From Mesorhizobium sp. M1E.F.Ca.ET.045.02.1.1 (GTDB lineage: Bacteria; Pseudomonadota; Alphaproteobacteria; Rhizobiales; Rhizobiaceae), in NCBI RefSeq assembly GCF_003952485.1, contig NZ_CP034447.1:4292501-4356500 (forward strand): a DNA stretch of 64,000 nt, in the 5' to 3' direction. The translations under genes and the position numbers were made by a program. Below, piece after piece: positions 43,401-52,058 of the stretch (positions are counted from its first letter, which is position 1; each line of letters opens with the position of its first letter). The notes under the pieces were generated by a model. That model made no database searches and was not told the DNA's origin. It worked only from the letters and a program-made list of their open reading frames with translations.

Positions 43401-43528
43401 AGGGCGACAAACCGGGCTCCGGCAAGGCGACGATCGACCTCAATGTCGGGCGCGGCGTCAAGCTGCGCGGCGAGGCCAACGACGCCGGCGAAGCCAAAGG
43501 CGGCGTCTTCTACGAGCGCGAGTACTGA
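37478..43528 (+). CDS. tamB: Translocation and assembly module protein TamB, with internal duplication
   Basis: A 2016-residue periplasm-spanning protein anchored by an N-terminal span (ICLYALLLLLVAVIGALVVL). The C-terminal TamB (DUF490) domain starts about residue 1700 and ends in FYEREY, expected to meet TamA. A beta-rich middle section contains two long homologous copies of about 625 residues (about 310-935 and 936-1560). Diagnostic pairs are SGDLALDDRLLPLGT/SGDLALDEAFVPVGT, GIDLKRDGDWTNFSGGAT/DVDLKRDGDWTGFSGGAT and VRGIKAAIAEP/VQGIKAAIAQA, with a period of 1878 bases. It is probably involved in phospholipid transport or outer membrane protein assembly. Confidence 0.93.
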   Translation: MKIFWRILRICLYALLLLLVAVIGALVVLTGTEGGRQNLAGLISKMASTEDRKVTVSGIEGIWSGALRLDHVVLEDRAGPWLVARKVALDWSPTALLSRNFNADRIGAERIELARLPQASQQPSQGGSTSLPVSIDVREIDLPEIALGQQLAGSGIAELAAKGSLKADPSPLAVETVLNVARHDGKQGNVDAKIHFAPADNKLDLDLKASEPAGGIIANLLKLPDAPPVDIVVSGTGPLANWNGVGTFVVDRKIVTQLTGRHQLSDKGHYIEAKGDGEFERFLPEKFKSLFAGKTSFDVAGTATNAGGVDIEHATIESGAVHGTATGNVDPKGASDLAVELSAKDKPVTIDVGNSAVPILVAVEKATARAFGDGKAPMVDIGTSLASIAVGGTQLNNVTGQIHSDGFDVENRSGPVSVKLAAAGLKTDVATLAPLVTGTLAADLSGSISRDNVTIDKGTLRSDALNAALTAGVSLADLSMTLKMNADAVSKALPPQISSLLGERVKFSATATRDPQGAFAANSLELTSGSLSASGTASAQGSDIQANVKGTLGDVSALSSLAGTPLAGGVNFALTASGPRWAPDFSVSADSASLTAAGRTVKDIKLSAKGKADIANPQADVSLTGSVEEQPLDIGASLVTADGKRSIRGLSLALGDNKVSGDLALDDRLLPLGTLTLAVSDIAPLAALGGQNATGDINGTIAFAKDGEAPTVTVNAASTSIARGDLAAKTITVNALIANYLKGPAISGTIKADSVTSGATVVSGIGIDLKRDGDWTNFSGGATASGIPATATGRVKIAGGKTSVEIASGEATVRGIKAAIAEPSSLSIAGGITTVEKLALDLGGGSVALSGNAGQTLDLTANFAKLPAALANDFVPGLDAAGTLEGTAHVTGPSSNPDVRFNAKLAGAETSQTRQAGLGPLNLDVAGSASTAGGLVIDQATLSGDKISGKAAGTINPNGASDFSLDLASNGPSLPLKFGTAESPVELEMQTLSMKAAGQGATPRLDISATLPSATANHIKVEGLALALHSDGFDVKSRTGPVSGTVAADKIDLDNPTVAPLVAGKVTAKVAGSLAPDALTINSGSATSGAVDGAFNGRVSFADGSVDFTVKADVLSAALPAAARGVLAERTQFSATTQRDAKGNVSVGPVKVASGAFTADGQASIADNTLNAAIKGALANISLLSKDAKGAITFALDAQGAAAAPDLSLTVNSDRLSVAAREITGLKLTATGKADAANPAANVQLTGNVAGQPLQGSAVLATTNGKSAINGLLLSLGQNKISGDLALDEAFVPVGTVSLDLPDIGPLAALALEKAEGDVRGTIAFSKAGNGPNVAVKASTAAIKRGDLSAKNVAIDAQIANYLAAPVIAGKIRADNVISGGTTVTGIDVDLKRDGDWTGFSGGATVKNIPAKAAGRVKVANGTTTIELSSGQATVQGIKAAIAQASTVTIANGATTLDKLVLNLGGGTATVTGKVGQALDINANLARVPMSLANSFSPGLDAAGSISGTVKVSGAPASPSVAFNVDASGVQTSQTRGAGLGGMNVSSSGTFAGNKLAFEANISDGAGLGLKGGGTVTTAGTPALALDFNGKVPFSFLAAKLAAQGLGLTGTANVNVQVRGPASSPVIGGTVTTSGARLVDARSGLAVNDIAADVSIGSGVARINRLTGTLSTRGSLSASGTVGINPAQGFPADLSIKLTDGRYTDGRVVTANLGGDLTIKGPLVSAPVIAGTINLAKTVITVPEKLPGSLSALDVKHKNAPRAVRAQDRALNPPTSGGGNGGSGLVLDVKVNAPNQIFIQGRGLDAELGGSLKLTGPASSPQAVGTFTLQRGRLTILAKRLTFTEGTVGFQGSLVPYLNMTATTTTSSATVTIVVSGEATNPKFNFSSVPALPEDEVLAQLIFGRSMSNLSPLQIAQLADAAAQLAGAGGSTSLLDNLRSAIGVDDLDVTTDEKGGTAVSAGKYLNDRTYVTIQKGDKPGSGKATIDLNVGRGVKLRGEANDAGEAKGGVFYEREY

Positions 43529-43801
43529 TGACTTGGCACTCGCCTCGGGCGGAGCCAAGGGAGCTTTTACGGCGCGCGCACGGCCCTTATCCACCTAAAA
43601 TGTCTTGATTTAATCGTCTGTCGATTTTTCGGAAATGTGCGGTGCACTAACAAATTTGCGTCAAGACTGTCGCTATCGCGCGAACCGGCCTCATTCCAAA
43701 GTTGCACATTCCCTAACATGTTCCCATTCCAATACCCTCTTTGACATGATGGTCTGGATGCGGAATGTTAAAAGGCAGAAAGCCAACAATGGGAGTCAGT
43801 T
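43529..43801. other. Intergenic region upstream of the peptide-type importer
   Basis: No gene is visible. A TTGACA hexamer at 43741-43746 is a candidate -35 for the importer operon; the matching -10 (AATGTT after 17 bases) is poor. Confidence 0.35.
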
Positions 43802-45454
43802 ATGGCAATCTACAAAAGCAACAGCGACCGCGTTCCGGATCACATCCTGGCCTTGGCCGAAGAAGCCAAGGCAGGAAACGTCGACCGCCGCGAATTCCTG
43901 GCTCTGGCCAGCGTCTTCGGAGCGTCCACGGCGATGGCTTACGGCCTGCTCGGTCTCGCTGACCCGACCCCGGCGAGAGCCGAGGACGTTCAGGGCAAGA
44001 AGGGCGGCACGCTGAAGGTCGCGCAATGGATCAAGGATCCGAAGGATCCGCGCAAGTCCGACTGGTCGGAAATCGCCAATGCCGAGCGCCAGGCGCTCGA
44101 GCCGCTGGTCAAGTACACAACCGAATACACCTTCCGCCCCTATCTGCTGGAAAGCTGGGACGTGAACGATGACGCCACCGAATACACCCTGCATGTGCGC
44201 AAGGGCGTGACCTGGTCGAACGGCGATACCTTTACTGCCGATGACGTCATCTTCAACCTCAAGCGCTGGGCCGACAAGAAGGCCGAGGGCAATTCGATGC
44301 CCGGCCGTCTTGGCACGCTGGTCAAGGACGACAAGCTCGACGAGAGCGCCGTGACCAAGGTCGACGACATGACTATCAAGCTGAAACTCGGCAAGCCCGA
44401 CATCGCGCTGATCCCGAACATGTGCGACTATCCGGGCCTGATCGTTCACAAGAGCTTCGACGAGAAGGGCGGCGATTTCAAAGCCTGCCCGATCGGCACC
44501 GGCCCGTTCGAGCTCGTCTCCTACGACGTCGGCCAGAAGGTGGTCTACAAGCGCCGCGAAGACAACAAATGGTGGGACGGCGAGGTGTTCCTCGACGGCA
44601 TCGAGTTCATCGACTACGGCACCGACCCGGGAGCGATGGTCAGCGCCTTCGAGGCTGGCGAAGTCCACACCAATTTCGAGACGTCGGCCGACTATGTGTC
44701 GATCCTCGACGGCATGGACCTTGTGAAGTCGGAAGTGGTAACGGCCTCGACGATCGTGTGCCGGACCAATGTCAACAACAAGCCGTATGACAACCAGAAG
44801 GTCCGCAACGCGCTGCAGCTCGCGGTCGACAACAGTGTCGTCCTGCAACTCGGCTACGGCAATGCCGGCACGGTGGCCGAGAACCATCACGTATGCCAGA
44901 TTCACCCGGAATACTACGAACTGGCCAAGGTCGCTCGCGATCCTGCCAAGGCAAAGGCGCTGCTGGCGGAAGCCGGCCAGGCCGACTTCGAGCATGAGCT
45001 GATCACGGTCGACGAGGACTGGCACAAGAACACCGGCGACGCGATCGCCGCGCAGATGCGCGACGCCGGCATCAAGGTGAAGCGCACGGTGCTGCCGGGC
45101 TCGACCTTCTGGAACGACTGGACCAAATATCCTTTGTCCACGACCAACTGGAACATGCGTCCGCTTGGCGTGCAGGTTCTTGCGATCGGCTACCGCACCG
45201 GCGAAGCATGGAACGAGACCGCCTGGTCGAATCCCGACTGGGATGCCAAGCTCAACGCCGCGCTGGCCGTCGCCGACGCCGCCAAGCGCAAGGAGATGAT
45301 GAAGGACATCGAGCAGATCCTGCAGGATTCCGGTATTATCATCCAGCCTTACTGGCGCAAGCTCTACAGCCACTCGGTCAAGGCGGTGCAGAACTACAAA
45401 ATGCATCCGACCTTCGAACGCGATTACGGCAAGGTCTGGCTCGACCAGGCGTGA
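43802..45454 (+). CDS. ABC importer substrate-binding protein, family 5 (peptide/opine type), Tat-exported
   Basis: A 550-residue binding protein of the DppA/OppA class. The N-terminus carries a twin-arginine motif ([13 protein letters not shown]) before a hydrophobic stretch and a cleavage-like PARAED, so it is likely folded before export. Family marks are [29 protein letters not shown] and [21 protein letters not shown]. It is followed by a strong hairpin and then two permeases and a double ATPase. The substrate could be peptides, opines or other small solutes; nothing in the sequence decides this. Confidence 0.9.
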   Translation: MAIYKSNSDRVPDHILALAEEAKAGNVDRREFLALASVFGASTAMAYGLLGLADPTPARAEDVQGKKGGTLKVAQWIKDPKDPRKSDWSEIANAERQALEPLVKYTTEYTFRPYLLESWDVNDDATEYTLHVRKGVTWSNGDTFTADDVIFNLKRWADKKAEGNSMPGRLGTLVKDDKLDESAVTKVDDMTIKLKLGKPDIALIPNMCDYPGLIVHKSFDEKGGDFKACPIGTGPFELVSYDVGQKVVYKRREDNKWWDGEVFLDGIEFIDYGTDPGAMVSAFEAGEVHTNFETSADYVSILDGMDLVKSEVVTASTIVCRTNVNNKPYDNQKVRNALQLAVDNSVVLQLGYGNAGTVAENHHVCQIHPEYYELAKVARDPAKAKALLAEAGQADFEHELITVDEDWHKNTGDAIAAQMRDAGIKVKRTVLPGSTFWNDWTKYPLSTTNWNMRPLGVQVLAIGYRTGEAWNETAWSNPDWDAKLNAALAVADAAKRKEMMKDIEQILQDSGIIIQPYWRKLYSHSVKAVQNYKMHPTFERDYGKVWLDQA

Positions 45455-45466
45455 TTGGAGCCGATC

Positions 45467-45490
45467 GGGAAGGGGCTCTTGCCCCTTCCC
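45467..45490 (+). terminator. Stem-loop after the binding protein gene
   Basis: A perfect ten-base stem GGGAAGGGGC-TCTT-GCCCCTTCCC lies 12 bases after the stop codon, with no T run. It is probably an intercistronic stabiliser or partial terminator. Confidence 0.55.
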
Positions 45491-45675
45491 CTCACTCCCA
45501 TACACAATGCTGGAACCGGAAGCCGCCGCTCCAAGAGCGCGCGGATTTTTCGGCAACGGCATGTAACAAACAGGGTTGATCGCATCCGAGGGTCCGTCGA
45601 CAATCAGCCTGGACGCTAACGGCCGGGTTGATTTTAGACAGGCTCCAACCCCCAACCAGACCGGCAGGGGCCGCC

Positions 45676-46710
45676 ATGCTATCCTTCATCCTCAGACGCC
45701 TTGGCACGATGGCATTGACGATGCTGTGCCTGACATTGGTCGTTTTCTTTCTGATCAATCTCAACCCGAACCTGAAGAAGCTGGCGATCAGCCAGACCGA
45801 AATGCACACCTCGGCCGAGCAGCTCGAGGATTGGCTGGTCAACCATGGCTACCGGCAGAATTTCTTCGTCCGCTATGGTCAGTGGCTGGGGATCCTGCCC
45901 AAGCAGCCGATCACCGATCCGGCGACGGGCAAGCCGGCGCAGCGCTTCTCCTTCTGCAACGATCCGGTGGAGCCGAAATTCTCCGGCGTGCTGCAGGGTG
46001 ATTTCGGCTGCTCGACCAAATTCAAGACGACGGTCGGCGCGAAGCTGTTCCCGGCGCTCGGCGCCACGGGGCTGCTGATGTTCTGGGTGCTGGCGGTGAT
46101 GGTGCCGATCTCGCTGCTTGTCGGGATACTCGCCGGCATGCGCGAGGGCTCGCGCACCGACCGCACGCTGTCGGTCGCCTCGATCGCCTCGACGGCGACG
46201 CCTGAATATGTATCGGGCGTCATCTTCACCGTCATCTTCGCCTCGTGGCTCGGCTGGCTGAACGGCTCGGCGGCCTCGGCAAGCCAAGGCCTCACCTTCT
46301 ATAATTTCACCCTGCCGGTGATGACGCTGGCCATCTACGGCACCGGCTACATAGCGCGCATGACACGCGCCTCGATGGTCGAGGTGATGACGCAGCAATA
46401 TATCCGCACTGCCCGCCTCAAGGGGCTCTCCTTCAGCAGCGTCGTCGTCAAGCACGCACTGCGCAACGCGCTGATCGCGCCGTTCACCGTAATCATGCTG
46501 CAATTCCCGTGGCTGCTCACCGGCGTCGTGATCGTCGAGGTGATGTTCCGCTACCAGGGGTTCGGCTACACGCTGGTGGAAGCGGCGGGCAACAATGACA
46601 TCGACCTTCTGCTCGGTTGCTCGCTGGTCTCGGTGTTCATCGTGCTGATCACGCAGCTCATCTCGGATGTCGGCTACGCGTTTCTCAATCCGCGTATCAG
46701 GGTTCAATAG
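45676..46710 (+). CDS. Peptide-type ABC importer permease 1 (DppB-like)
   Basis: A 344-residue permease starting MLSFILRRLGTMALTML, the standard DppB N-terminus. The start at 45676 has AGGGG upstream. It contains a longer than usual periplasmic insert (FSFCNDPVEPKFSGVLQGDFGCSTKFK) and the EAA-type loop YIRTARLKGLSFSSVVVKHALRNALI that contacts the ATPase. The ABC partner genes follow directly. Confidence 0.9.
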   Translation: MLSFILRRLGTMALTMLCLTLVVFFLINLNPNLKKLAISQTEMHTSAEQLEDWLVNHGYRQNFFVRYGQWLGILPKQPITDPATGKPAQRFSFCNDPVEPKFSGVLQGDFGCSTKFKTTVGAKLFPALGATGLLMFWVLAVMVPISLLVGILAGMREGSRTDRTLSVASIASTATPEYVSGVIFTVIFASWLGWLNGSAASASQGLTFYNFTLPVMTLAIYGTGYIARMTRASMVEVMTQQYIRTARLKGLSFSSVVVKHALRNALIAPFTVIMLQFPWLLTGVVIVEVMFRYQGFGYTLVEAAGNNDIDLLLGCSLVSVFIVLITQLISDVGYAFLNPRIRVQ

Positions 46711-46722
46711 GGGGCGAAGCGG

Positions 46723-47880
46723 ATGCAGATCGAATATATCAGCGCCCTCAGCGTCATTATTGGTGTGATTTCCAGGTTCTGGCCGGTCTGGCTGGCGCTC
46801 GCCATCGTCATGGGCGTGAGCTTCGCCTATAAGAAGAAACTCGGCCTCTACGGCCAGCTCTTCGACAGCGGCGTCGGCATTGCCGGCGTCGGCATCTGCC
46901 TGTTCTGGCTGTTCACGGCGATCTTCGCCTCGACCATCTCGCCCTTCGATCCGCTGGCGCAGGTGTCGATCATGAAGGACACGCTGCCGGGCGCAATCGA
47001 GCCGACCTCGAAGCTCATCTATTATTTCGGCGGCGACAAGCTCGCGCGCGACGTGTTCTCGCGCATGGTCTATGGCAGCCAGATCGTGCTGATCATCGCC
47101 CCGGCCGCGACCGGCTTTGCGCTGATGGTCGGCATCACGCTCGGCCTGCCGGCCGGCTACTACGGCGGCAAGATCGACACGGTGCTTTCGTTCCTCGCCA
47201 ATCTGGTGCTGGCTTTCCCCGTCATTCTGCTGTTCTACCTGCTTGTTACGCCCGGCATCATGGACACGCCGATCCCCTATGCGATGGCCGGCCTGTTCTT
47301 CCTGTTTCCGATCATCTTCTTCAGCGTGCTGTTCTGGACCCGCTACAAGAACCGGCCGGACCGGCTCTATATCCTGCTCGGCCTAACGCTCGTCATCGGG
47401 GGTTGGATCTATATCGGCCTCGTCTTCGACAAGGATCCGCTGAAGATCGTCCACATCGATCCCAACCAGCTCAACATTTTCGTCGCGGTGGTGTTCGCTT
47501 CCAGCCCCGGCGTGTTCCGCATCGTGCGCGGGCTCACCATGGACATCAAGACGCGCGACTATGTGGCGGCGGCGCAGACGCGCGGTGAATCGCCCTGGTA
47601 CATCATGTTGTGGGAGATCCTGCCCAACGCGCGCGGGCCGCTGATCGTCGATGCCTGCCTGCGCATCGGCTACACGACGATCCTGCTCGGCACGCTCGGC
47701 TATTTCGGCCTCGGGCTGGCACCCGAAAGCCCCGACTGGGGCACCGCGATCAAGGATGCGAGCCGCCTGTTGCGCTCCTTCATCCATCCGGCGCTGCCGC
47801 CGACGATCGCGCTGATGTCGTTCGTGCTGGGGCTGAACCTTCTGGCGGATTCGCTGCGCGAACAGTCGATGAAGGATTGA
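46723..47880 (+). CDS. Peptide-type ABC importer permease 2 (DppC-like)
   Basis: A 385-residue permease with the DppC layout: an N-terminal span, a long periplasmic loop with DPLAQVSIMKDTLPGAIEPT and GGDKLARDVFSRMVYGSQ, and the EAA loop DYVAAAQTRGESPWYIMLWEILPNARGPLI. It is longer than typical DppC (about 300 residues) because of an extra pair of spans near the N-terminus and a central insert (KNRPDRLYILLGLTLVIGGWIYIGLVF). Translationally coupled in the operon. Confidence 0.9.
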   Translation: MQIEYISALSVIIGVISRFWPVWLALAIVMGVSFAYKKKLGLYGQLFDSGVGIAGVGICLFWLFTAIFASTISPFDPLAQVSIMKDTLPGAIEPTSKLIYYFGGDKLARDVFSRMVYGSQIVLIIAPAATGFALMVGITLGLPAGYYGGKIDTVLSFLANLVLAFPVILLFYLLVTPGIMDTPIPYAMAGLFFLFPIIFFSVLFWTRYKNRPDRLYILLGLTLVIGGWIYIGLVFDKDPLKIVHIDPNQLNIFVAVVFASSPGVFRIVRGLTMDIKTRDYVAAAQTRGESPWYIMLWEILPNARGPLIVDACLRIGYTTILLGTLGYFGLGLAPESPDWGTAIKDASRLLRSFIHPALPPTIALMSFVLGLNLLADSLREQSMKD

Positions 47881-47927
47881 TGGCGGGGTCTTCGGCCCTA
47901 CTTGGAAAACAAGGATTGGAGCGACCC

Positions 47928-50150
47928 ATGAACGAGGCAGTTCGAGATCCGGCCAAGCCGACCAATGGGCCGATCATCGAGATCGAGAACCTCTCGATCT
48001 CCTTCTTTACACGCAAGGGCGAAATACCGGCCGTGATGGACTTTTCCTGCACGGTCATGCCCGGCGAAGCGATGGGCATCGTCGGCGAATCCGGCTGCGG
48101 CAAGTCGACCGTGTCGCTCGGCATCATGCGCGACCTCTCCAACATCGGGAAGATCGTCGGCGGGCGGATCAAGTTCCAGGGCCGGGACATGGGCGAGATG
48201 TCCGAGGAGGAGCTGCGCGCCATCCGCGGCAACAAGATCGCCATGATCTACCAGGAGCCGATGGCGAGCCTCAATCCGGCGATGAAGGTCGGCCAGCAAT
48301 TGATGGAAGTGCCGCTGATCCACGATAAGGTCTCGAAGGATGAGGCCTACAAAAGGGCGCTCGAGATGGTGCGCGCGGTGAGGCTGCCCGATCCGGAGCG
48401 CATGATGCGCTCCTATCCGCACCAGCTTTCCGGCGGCCAGCAGCAGCGTATCGTCATCGCCATGGCGCTGCTGTCGAAACCGGCACTGCTTCTGCTCGAC
48501 GAACCGACGACGGCGCTCGACGTCACTGTCGAGGCCGGCATCGTCGAGCTGGTCAAGGGTCTCGGCCAGAAGTTCGGCACCTCGATGATCTTCGTGTCGC
48601 ACAATCTCGGCCTCATCCTCGAGACCTGCGACAAGATCACGGTGATGTATTCCGGCGAGGCGGTCGAGACCGGCAAGATCAAGGACGTCTTCGACCGGAT
48701 GCGCCACCCCTATACGCAAGGGCTGTTCCGTTCGATCCCGCTGCCGGGCGCCGACAAGAATTCGCGGCCGCTGATCTCCATTCCCGGCCAATTGCCGTTG
48801 CCGCATGAGCGGCCGAAAGGCTGCAATTTCGGTCCGCGATGCCACCATTTCGTCGAGGGTGTCTGCAACGCCGCGGAAATCCCGATGATCGCCGTCGAAG
48901 GGCACGAGGGCCATTTCTCGCGCTGCGTGCGCTTCAACGAGATCGACTGGGAGGCGCTGCCGCCCGGCGCCAAGAAGGTCAATGAAAAGGTCGAGCCCGG
49001 CGCGCCGGTGCTCAAGATCGACAATCTCAAGAAATACTACAAGGTCGGCGGCAGCGAGGTGTTCGGCTCCAGCGAAGGCCGCGTCGTCAAGGCCAACGAG
49101 ACCATTTCGTTCACCGCGCGCGAGTCCGAGACGGTCGCGATCGTCGGTGAATCCGGCTGCGGAAAGTCGACGCTCGCCAAGGTGCTTCTGGGGCTCGAGA
49201 CCGCAAGCTCGGGCACGGTGACGCTCGGCAACAAGGAGATCCAGTCGACCGGCATCGAGAGCCGCAATGTCGAGACGGTATCCTCGATCCAGATGGTGTT
49301 CCAGAACCCGTTCGACACGCTGAACCCCAGCCACACCGTCGGCTCGCAGATCATCCGCACGCTGGAGAAATTCAACGTCGGCAAGACGGTGGCCGAGCGA
49401 CGCAAGCGCATGCTGGAACTGCTCGACCTGGTGAAGCTGCCGCGGGCCTTCGAGACCCGCAAGCCGCGCCAGCTCTCAGGCGGCCAGAAGCAGCGCATCG
49501 GCGTGGCGCGCGCCTTCGCCGGAGATGCCAAGGTGGTGGTAGCAGACGAGCCGGTGTCGGCGCTCGACGTCTCGGTGCAGGCGGCGGTGACCGAACTGCT
49601 GATGGACATCCAGCGCAAGAACAAGACGACGATGCTGTTCATCAGCCACGATCTCTCGGTGGTGCGCTACATCGCCGACCGCGTGGTGGTCATGTATCTC
49701 GGCTATATTGTCGAGCAAGGCACGACGGACCAGATATTCTCGCCGCCCTACCATCCCTATACGGAGGCGCTGTTGTCGGCGATCCCGATCGCCGACACCA
49801 GCGTGGTCAAGAAGCATATCGTGCTCGAGGGCGACATCCCGTCGGCGATGAACCCGCCGACAGGCTGCCCGTTCCAGACGCGCTGCGGCTACAAGAAGCT
49901 GGTTCCGGACAATCTGTGCGAGACCAAGGTGCCGCCGGTGAAGAACCTCGGCGACGGCCATATGAGCCTGTGCTGGCTGGCCGACGACGTGCTGGCGAAG
50001 ATGGAGCCGGTCATCAAGTTCGACAAGGAGCACGCGGCGCATGAGGGCGTGCCGGACGATGCGCCTCAAGGCACGGGCCCGGGCTTTGCCGGTGCGCCGC
50101 CCAAGCGTCCGCATGGCAAGAAGCCGAAGCCGAACCAAAGCGCGTCGTGA
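47928..50150 (+). CDS. Peptide-type ABC importer double ATPase (DppD-DppF fusion)
   Basis: A 740-residue protein fusing two oligopeptide-type ATPases. Each half has an intact Walker A (GESGCGKST twice), signature (LSGGQQQ and LSGGQKQ), Walker B (LLLDEPTTALD and VVADEPVSALD) and a C-terminal Cys-rich oligopeptide motif (GCNFGPRCHH, GCPFQTRCGY) that in relatives can bind an iron-sulfur cluster. The start at 47928 has TTGGAG upstream; an ATG at 47880, overlapping the previous stop, would add 16 residues. The final residues NQSAS and the stop codon fall inside a family A repeat. Confidence 0.9.
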   Translation: MNEAVRDPAKPTNGPIIEIENLSISFFTRKGEIPAVMDFSCTVMPGEAMGIVGESGCGKSTVSLGIMRDLSNIGKIVGGRIKFQGRDMGEMSEEELRAIRGNKIAMIYQEPMASLNPAMKVGQQLMEVPLIHDKVSKDEAYKRALEMVRAVRLPDPERMMRSYPHQLSGGQQQRIVIAMALLSKPALLLLDEPTTALDVTVEAGIVELVKGLGQKFGTSMIFVSHNLGLILETCDKITVMYSGEAVETGKIKDVFDRMRHPYTQGLFRSIPLPGADKNSRPLISIPGQLPLPHERPKGCNFGPRCHHFVEGVCNAAEIPMIAVEGHEGHFSRCVRFNEIDWEALPPGAKKVNEKVEPGAPVLKIDNLKKYYKVGGSEVFGSSEGRVVKANETISFTARESETVAIVGESGCGKSTLAKVLLGLETASSGTVTLGNKEIQSTGIESRNVETVSSIQMVFQNPFDTLNPSHTVGSQIIRTLEKFNVGKTVAERRKRMLELLDLVKLPRAFETRKPRQLSGGQKQRIGVARAFAGDAKVVVADEPVSALDVSVQAAVTELLMDIQRKNKTTMLFISHDLSVVRYIADRVVVMYLGYIVEQGTTDQIFSPPYHPYTEALLSAIPIADTSVVKKHIVLEGDIPSAMNPPTGCPFQTRCGYKKLVPDNLCETKVPPVKNLGDGHMSLCWLADDVLAKMEPVIKFDKEHAAHEGVPDDAPQGTGPGFAGAPPKRPHGKKPKPNQSAS

Positions 50151-50237
50151 CGAAACGGATTCAGGCGACGCGCTTCAGTCTTTGTTTTGATGCATGTCGT
50201 TCTCCCAAACCGCTGCGCACTTTTGGGCGACATGCAT
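50137..50237. repeat. Composite palindromic repeat (family A), overlapping the ATPase 3' end
   Basis: AAAGCGCGTCG ... CGACGCGCTTC (50137-50177) followed by ATGCATGTCGTTCTCCC ... GGGCGACATGCAT (50189-50237). The order is inverted relative to the copy at 9.3 kb. The ATPase stop codon (50148-50150) is inside the first hairpin. Confidence 0.85.
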
Positions 50238-50286
50238 TAGGCGGGCGGCGCTGACTTCAACAGCCCCAATTGGAAGTGGCTCAGGC

Positions 50287-50988
50287 TTAGTAGCCGATCG
50301 TAAATCGCCTCTGCACGTGCCTAGGCAACTCCGCTTCGTCAACGATGGCGATCGCAGCATCTTCGATTGATATCCGGCTGCGCCCATTTTCGTCGAGGAT
50401 CGGCTGGTCGCCGCCAAGGCGAAAGCGACCGGTTCGCTCGCCGGGGTAGATCTCCTCCGCCGGACTGAAATAGGTCCAAAGGCGGTTGGAGAGTCTCAAA
50501 ACGTTCAGAGCGTCCCGGTGCCCGCGCACCGCCTCGGCATAGGCCTCAGGGAGACCAAGCAGCTTCATGCTCTCGCGAAGATCATCAGGAGAGTCTGCAC
50601 GCGTCAGGCCCGGCTTGACCTCTAAGCTCCCGGCGCCGCCGACGACGATCAGACGTAGACGCAGATGGTTCTCCATGGCGCGCAGAAGGGCCTGGGCGGC
50701 GGTTGCATAGACGGTGGGGTCTTCGATCGAGCGCGCTACTGTATCGTTGAAGTCGCGCGCAGCGTTGCCGGGCTGATAGGTGCTGACGAGGACGTCCAAT
50801 CCCGCCATTCCGCTGCTCAGATCGTCGACGTTGAAGATGTCGACCGTCTTCCAAACGATATCGCCGGGATCTTCGGGAAAGCGCGATGCGTCGCGGGTGA
50901 AGGCTGTGATCTTGTGGCCGCGACTGACGGCCTCGGCGAGGACTCGTTGGCCAATATTGCCGGTCGCTCCGATGATCCCGAGGTGCAT
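50287..50988 (-). CDS. NAD(P)-binding reductase, NmrA/atypical SDR-like
   Basis: A 233-residue protein with the nucleotide-binding motif GIIGATGNIGQRVLAEAVSRGH at the N-terminus and the NAD(P)H-binding family pattern (LIVVGGAGSLEVKPG; SRISIEDAAIAIVDEAE). The start at 50988 has a GGAGG box. It is divergent from a LysR-family gene across 127 bases, the usual layout for a regulated gene and its regulator. The specific substrate is unknown; relatives reduce flavins, quinones or sense redox. Confidence 0.82.
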   Translation of the reverse strand: MHLGIIGATGNIGQRVLAEAVSRGHKITAFTRDASRFPEDPGDIVWKTVDIFNVDDLSSGMAGLDVLVSTYQPGNAARDFNDTVARSIEDPTVYATAAQALLRAMENHLRLRLIVVGGAGSLEVKPGLTRADSPDDLRESMKLLGLPEAYAEAVRGHRDALNVLRLSNRLWTYFSPAEEIYPGERTGRFRLGGDQPILDENGRSRISIEDAAIAIVDEAELPRHVQRRFTIGY

Positions 50989-51115
50989 GCCTGCCTCCAG
51001 TTTCCGTTGATCGCCATCGCCGCTCGGCAAAGCAGCGCCTGGCCCCCAAGGTATGAGGCGTTGATATCGGCAACAATCATAGATAATTTGAAATCACATT
51101 TGCACTGGTGAGATA

Positions 51116-52051
51116 ATGACGCTCAGTTATGACGATGTGGCCATCTTCCTAAGAGTTGCCCGCGAAGGGAGCTTCGTGGGCGCGGCGCGATCGCTGCGCG
51201 TACCGGTCAGCACAGTGAGCCGCCGGGTCGCCGCGCTCGAGGCCCGATTGAAGACGCAGCTTTTGCGGCGGACCACACGAGCCGTCAGTCTGACCGACGA
51301 TGGCCGCGCGTTCTCCGACCGTTGTGGTCAGGCGGTGGATGAAATCGAGGCTGCGGCCGACGCCTTGTCGGCGAATGGACAGAATTTGCGGGGCACGATC
51401 AGGATTACGGCGCCCCATTTCGCGTGCTCCGAGATGTTTGGGCCCTATCTCCTCGAGTTCGCTGCGGCCCATCCCGATTTGGTCATGGATATTCGATTGA
51501 CCGACGCCACCCCCGATCTCATCGAGGAAGGCGTCGATCTGGCGTTCCAATTCGGCCCTTTGCGGGATGGACGCTTCATCGCGCGCAAGCTATGGCCTGT
51601 TCGCTACGTCCTGTGCGCCAGTCAGGCGTTTCTGGATCGGCATCCAGGGATAATGCGCCTTTCCCACCCAAAGGAGCTTGCTGCACATCCCTGTGTTCTT
51701 ACACCGCCCATCGCCTCGTGGGCGTTTGACCTCGGGAGTGAGCAAACGACAATCAGACCGCGAATTTTAAGTGCGGTCGTTGACGATTTAGCGCTCGGCG
51801 CCTTGGCGGTTCGCCGAGGCGTGGGGATCGGCTACCTGCCGGAAAGCCTCACCTTGGGGAATTCTGCGGAACCTCTGATCGACATACCGCTGGGCGGCTG
51901 GCGCCCTGCGCCGCGGGAGCTGTTCGCTGTCTATCCGGCCTCACGCCAACTTTCCGCAAAAGTTCGTGCTGCGATCGACCACGCCGCGGCTGGTCTTGAC
52001 TGGTACAAGCGGCCCGCGATCTCTTCACAGGATCTTGGGCTAAGTCGATAG
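51116..52051 (+). CDS. LysR-family transcription regulator
   Basis: A 311-residue regulator with the N-terminal winged helix (DDVAIFLRVAREGSFVGAARSLRVPVSTVSRRVAALE) and a LysR substrate domain (GTIRITAPHFACSEMFGPYLLEF; DIRLTDATPDLIEEGVDLAFQFG). It most likely controls the divergent NAD(P)-binding reductase gene and itself. AGATAAT occurs twice as a direct repeat 30 bases apart in the intergenic region. Confidence 0.9.
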   Translation: MTLSYDDVAIFLRVAREGSFVGAARSLRVPVSTVSRRVAALEARLKTQLLRRTTRAVSLTDDGRAFSDRCGQAVDEIEAAADALSANGQNLRGTIRITAPHFACSEMFGPYLLEFAAAHPDLVMDIRLTDATPDLIEEGVDLAFQFGPLRDGRFIARKLWPVRYVLCASQAFLDRHPGIMRLSHPKELAAHPCVLTPPIASWAFDLGSEQTTIRPRILSAVVDDLALGALAVRRGVGIGYLPESLTLGNSAEPLIDIPLGGWRPAPRELFAVYPASRQLSAKVRAAIDHAAAGLDWYKRPAISSQDLGLSR

Positions 52052-52058
52052 CGATCTA

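Noticed and set aside
39899..43594. Long minus-strand open frame (over 1200 codons) opposite tamB
   Set aside because: The composition is typical of an antisense shadow (Arg, Ala, Gly, His), and the plus strand is a complete TamB with conserved C-terminus.
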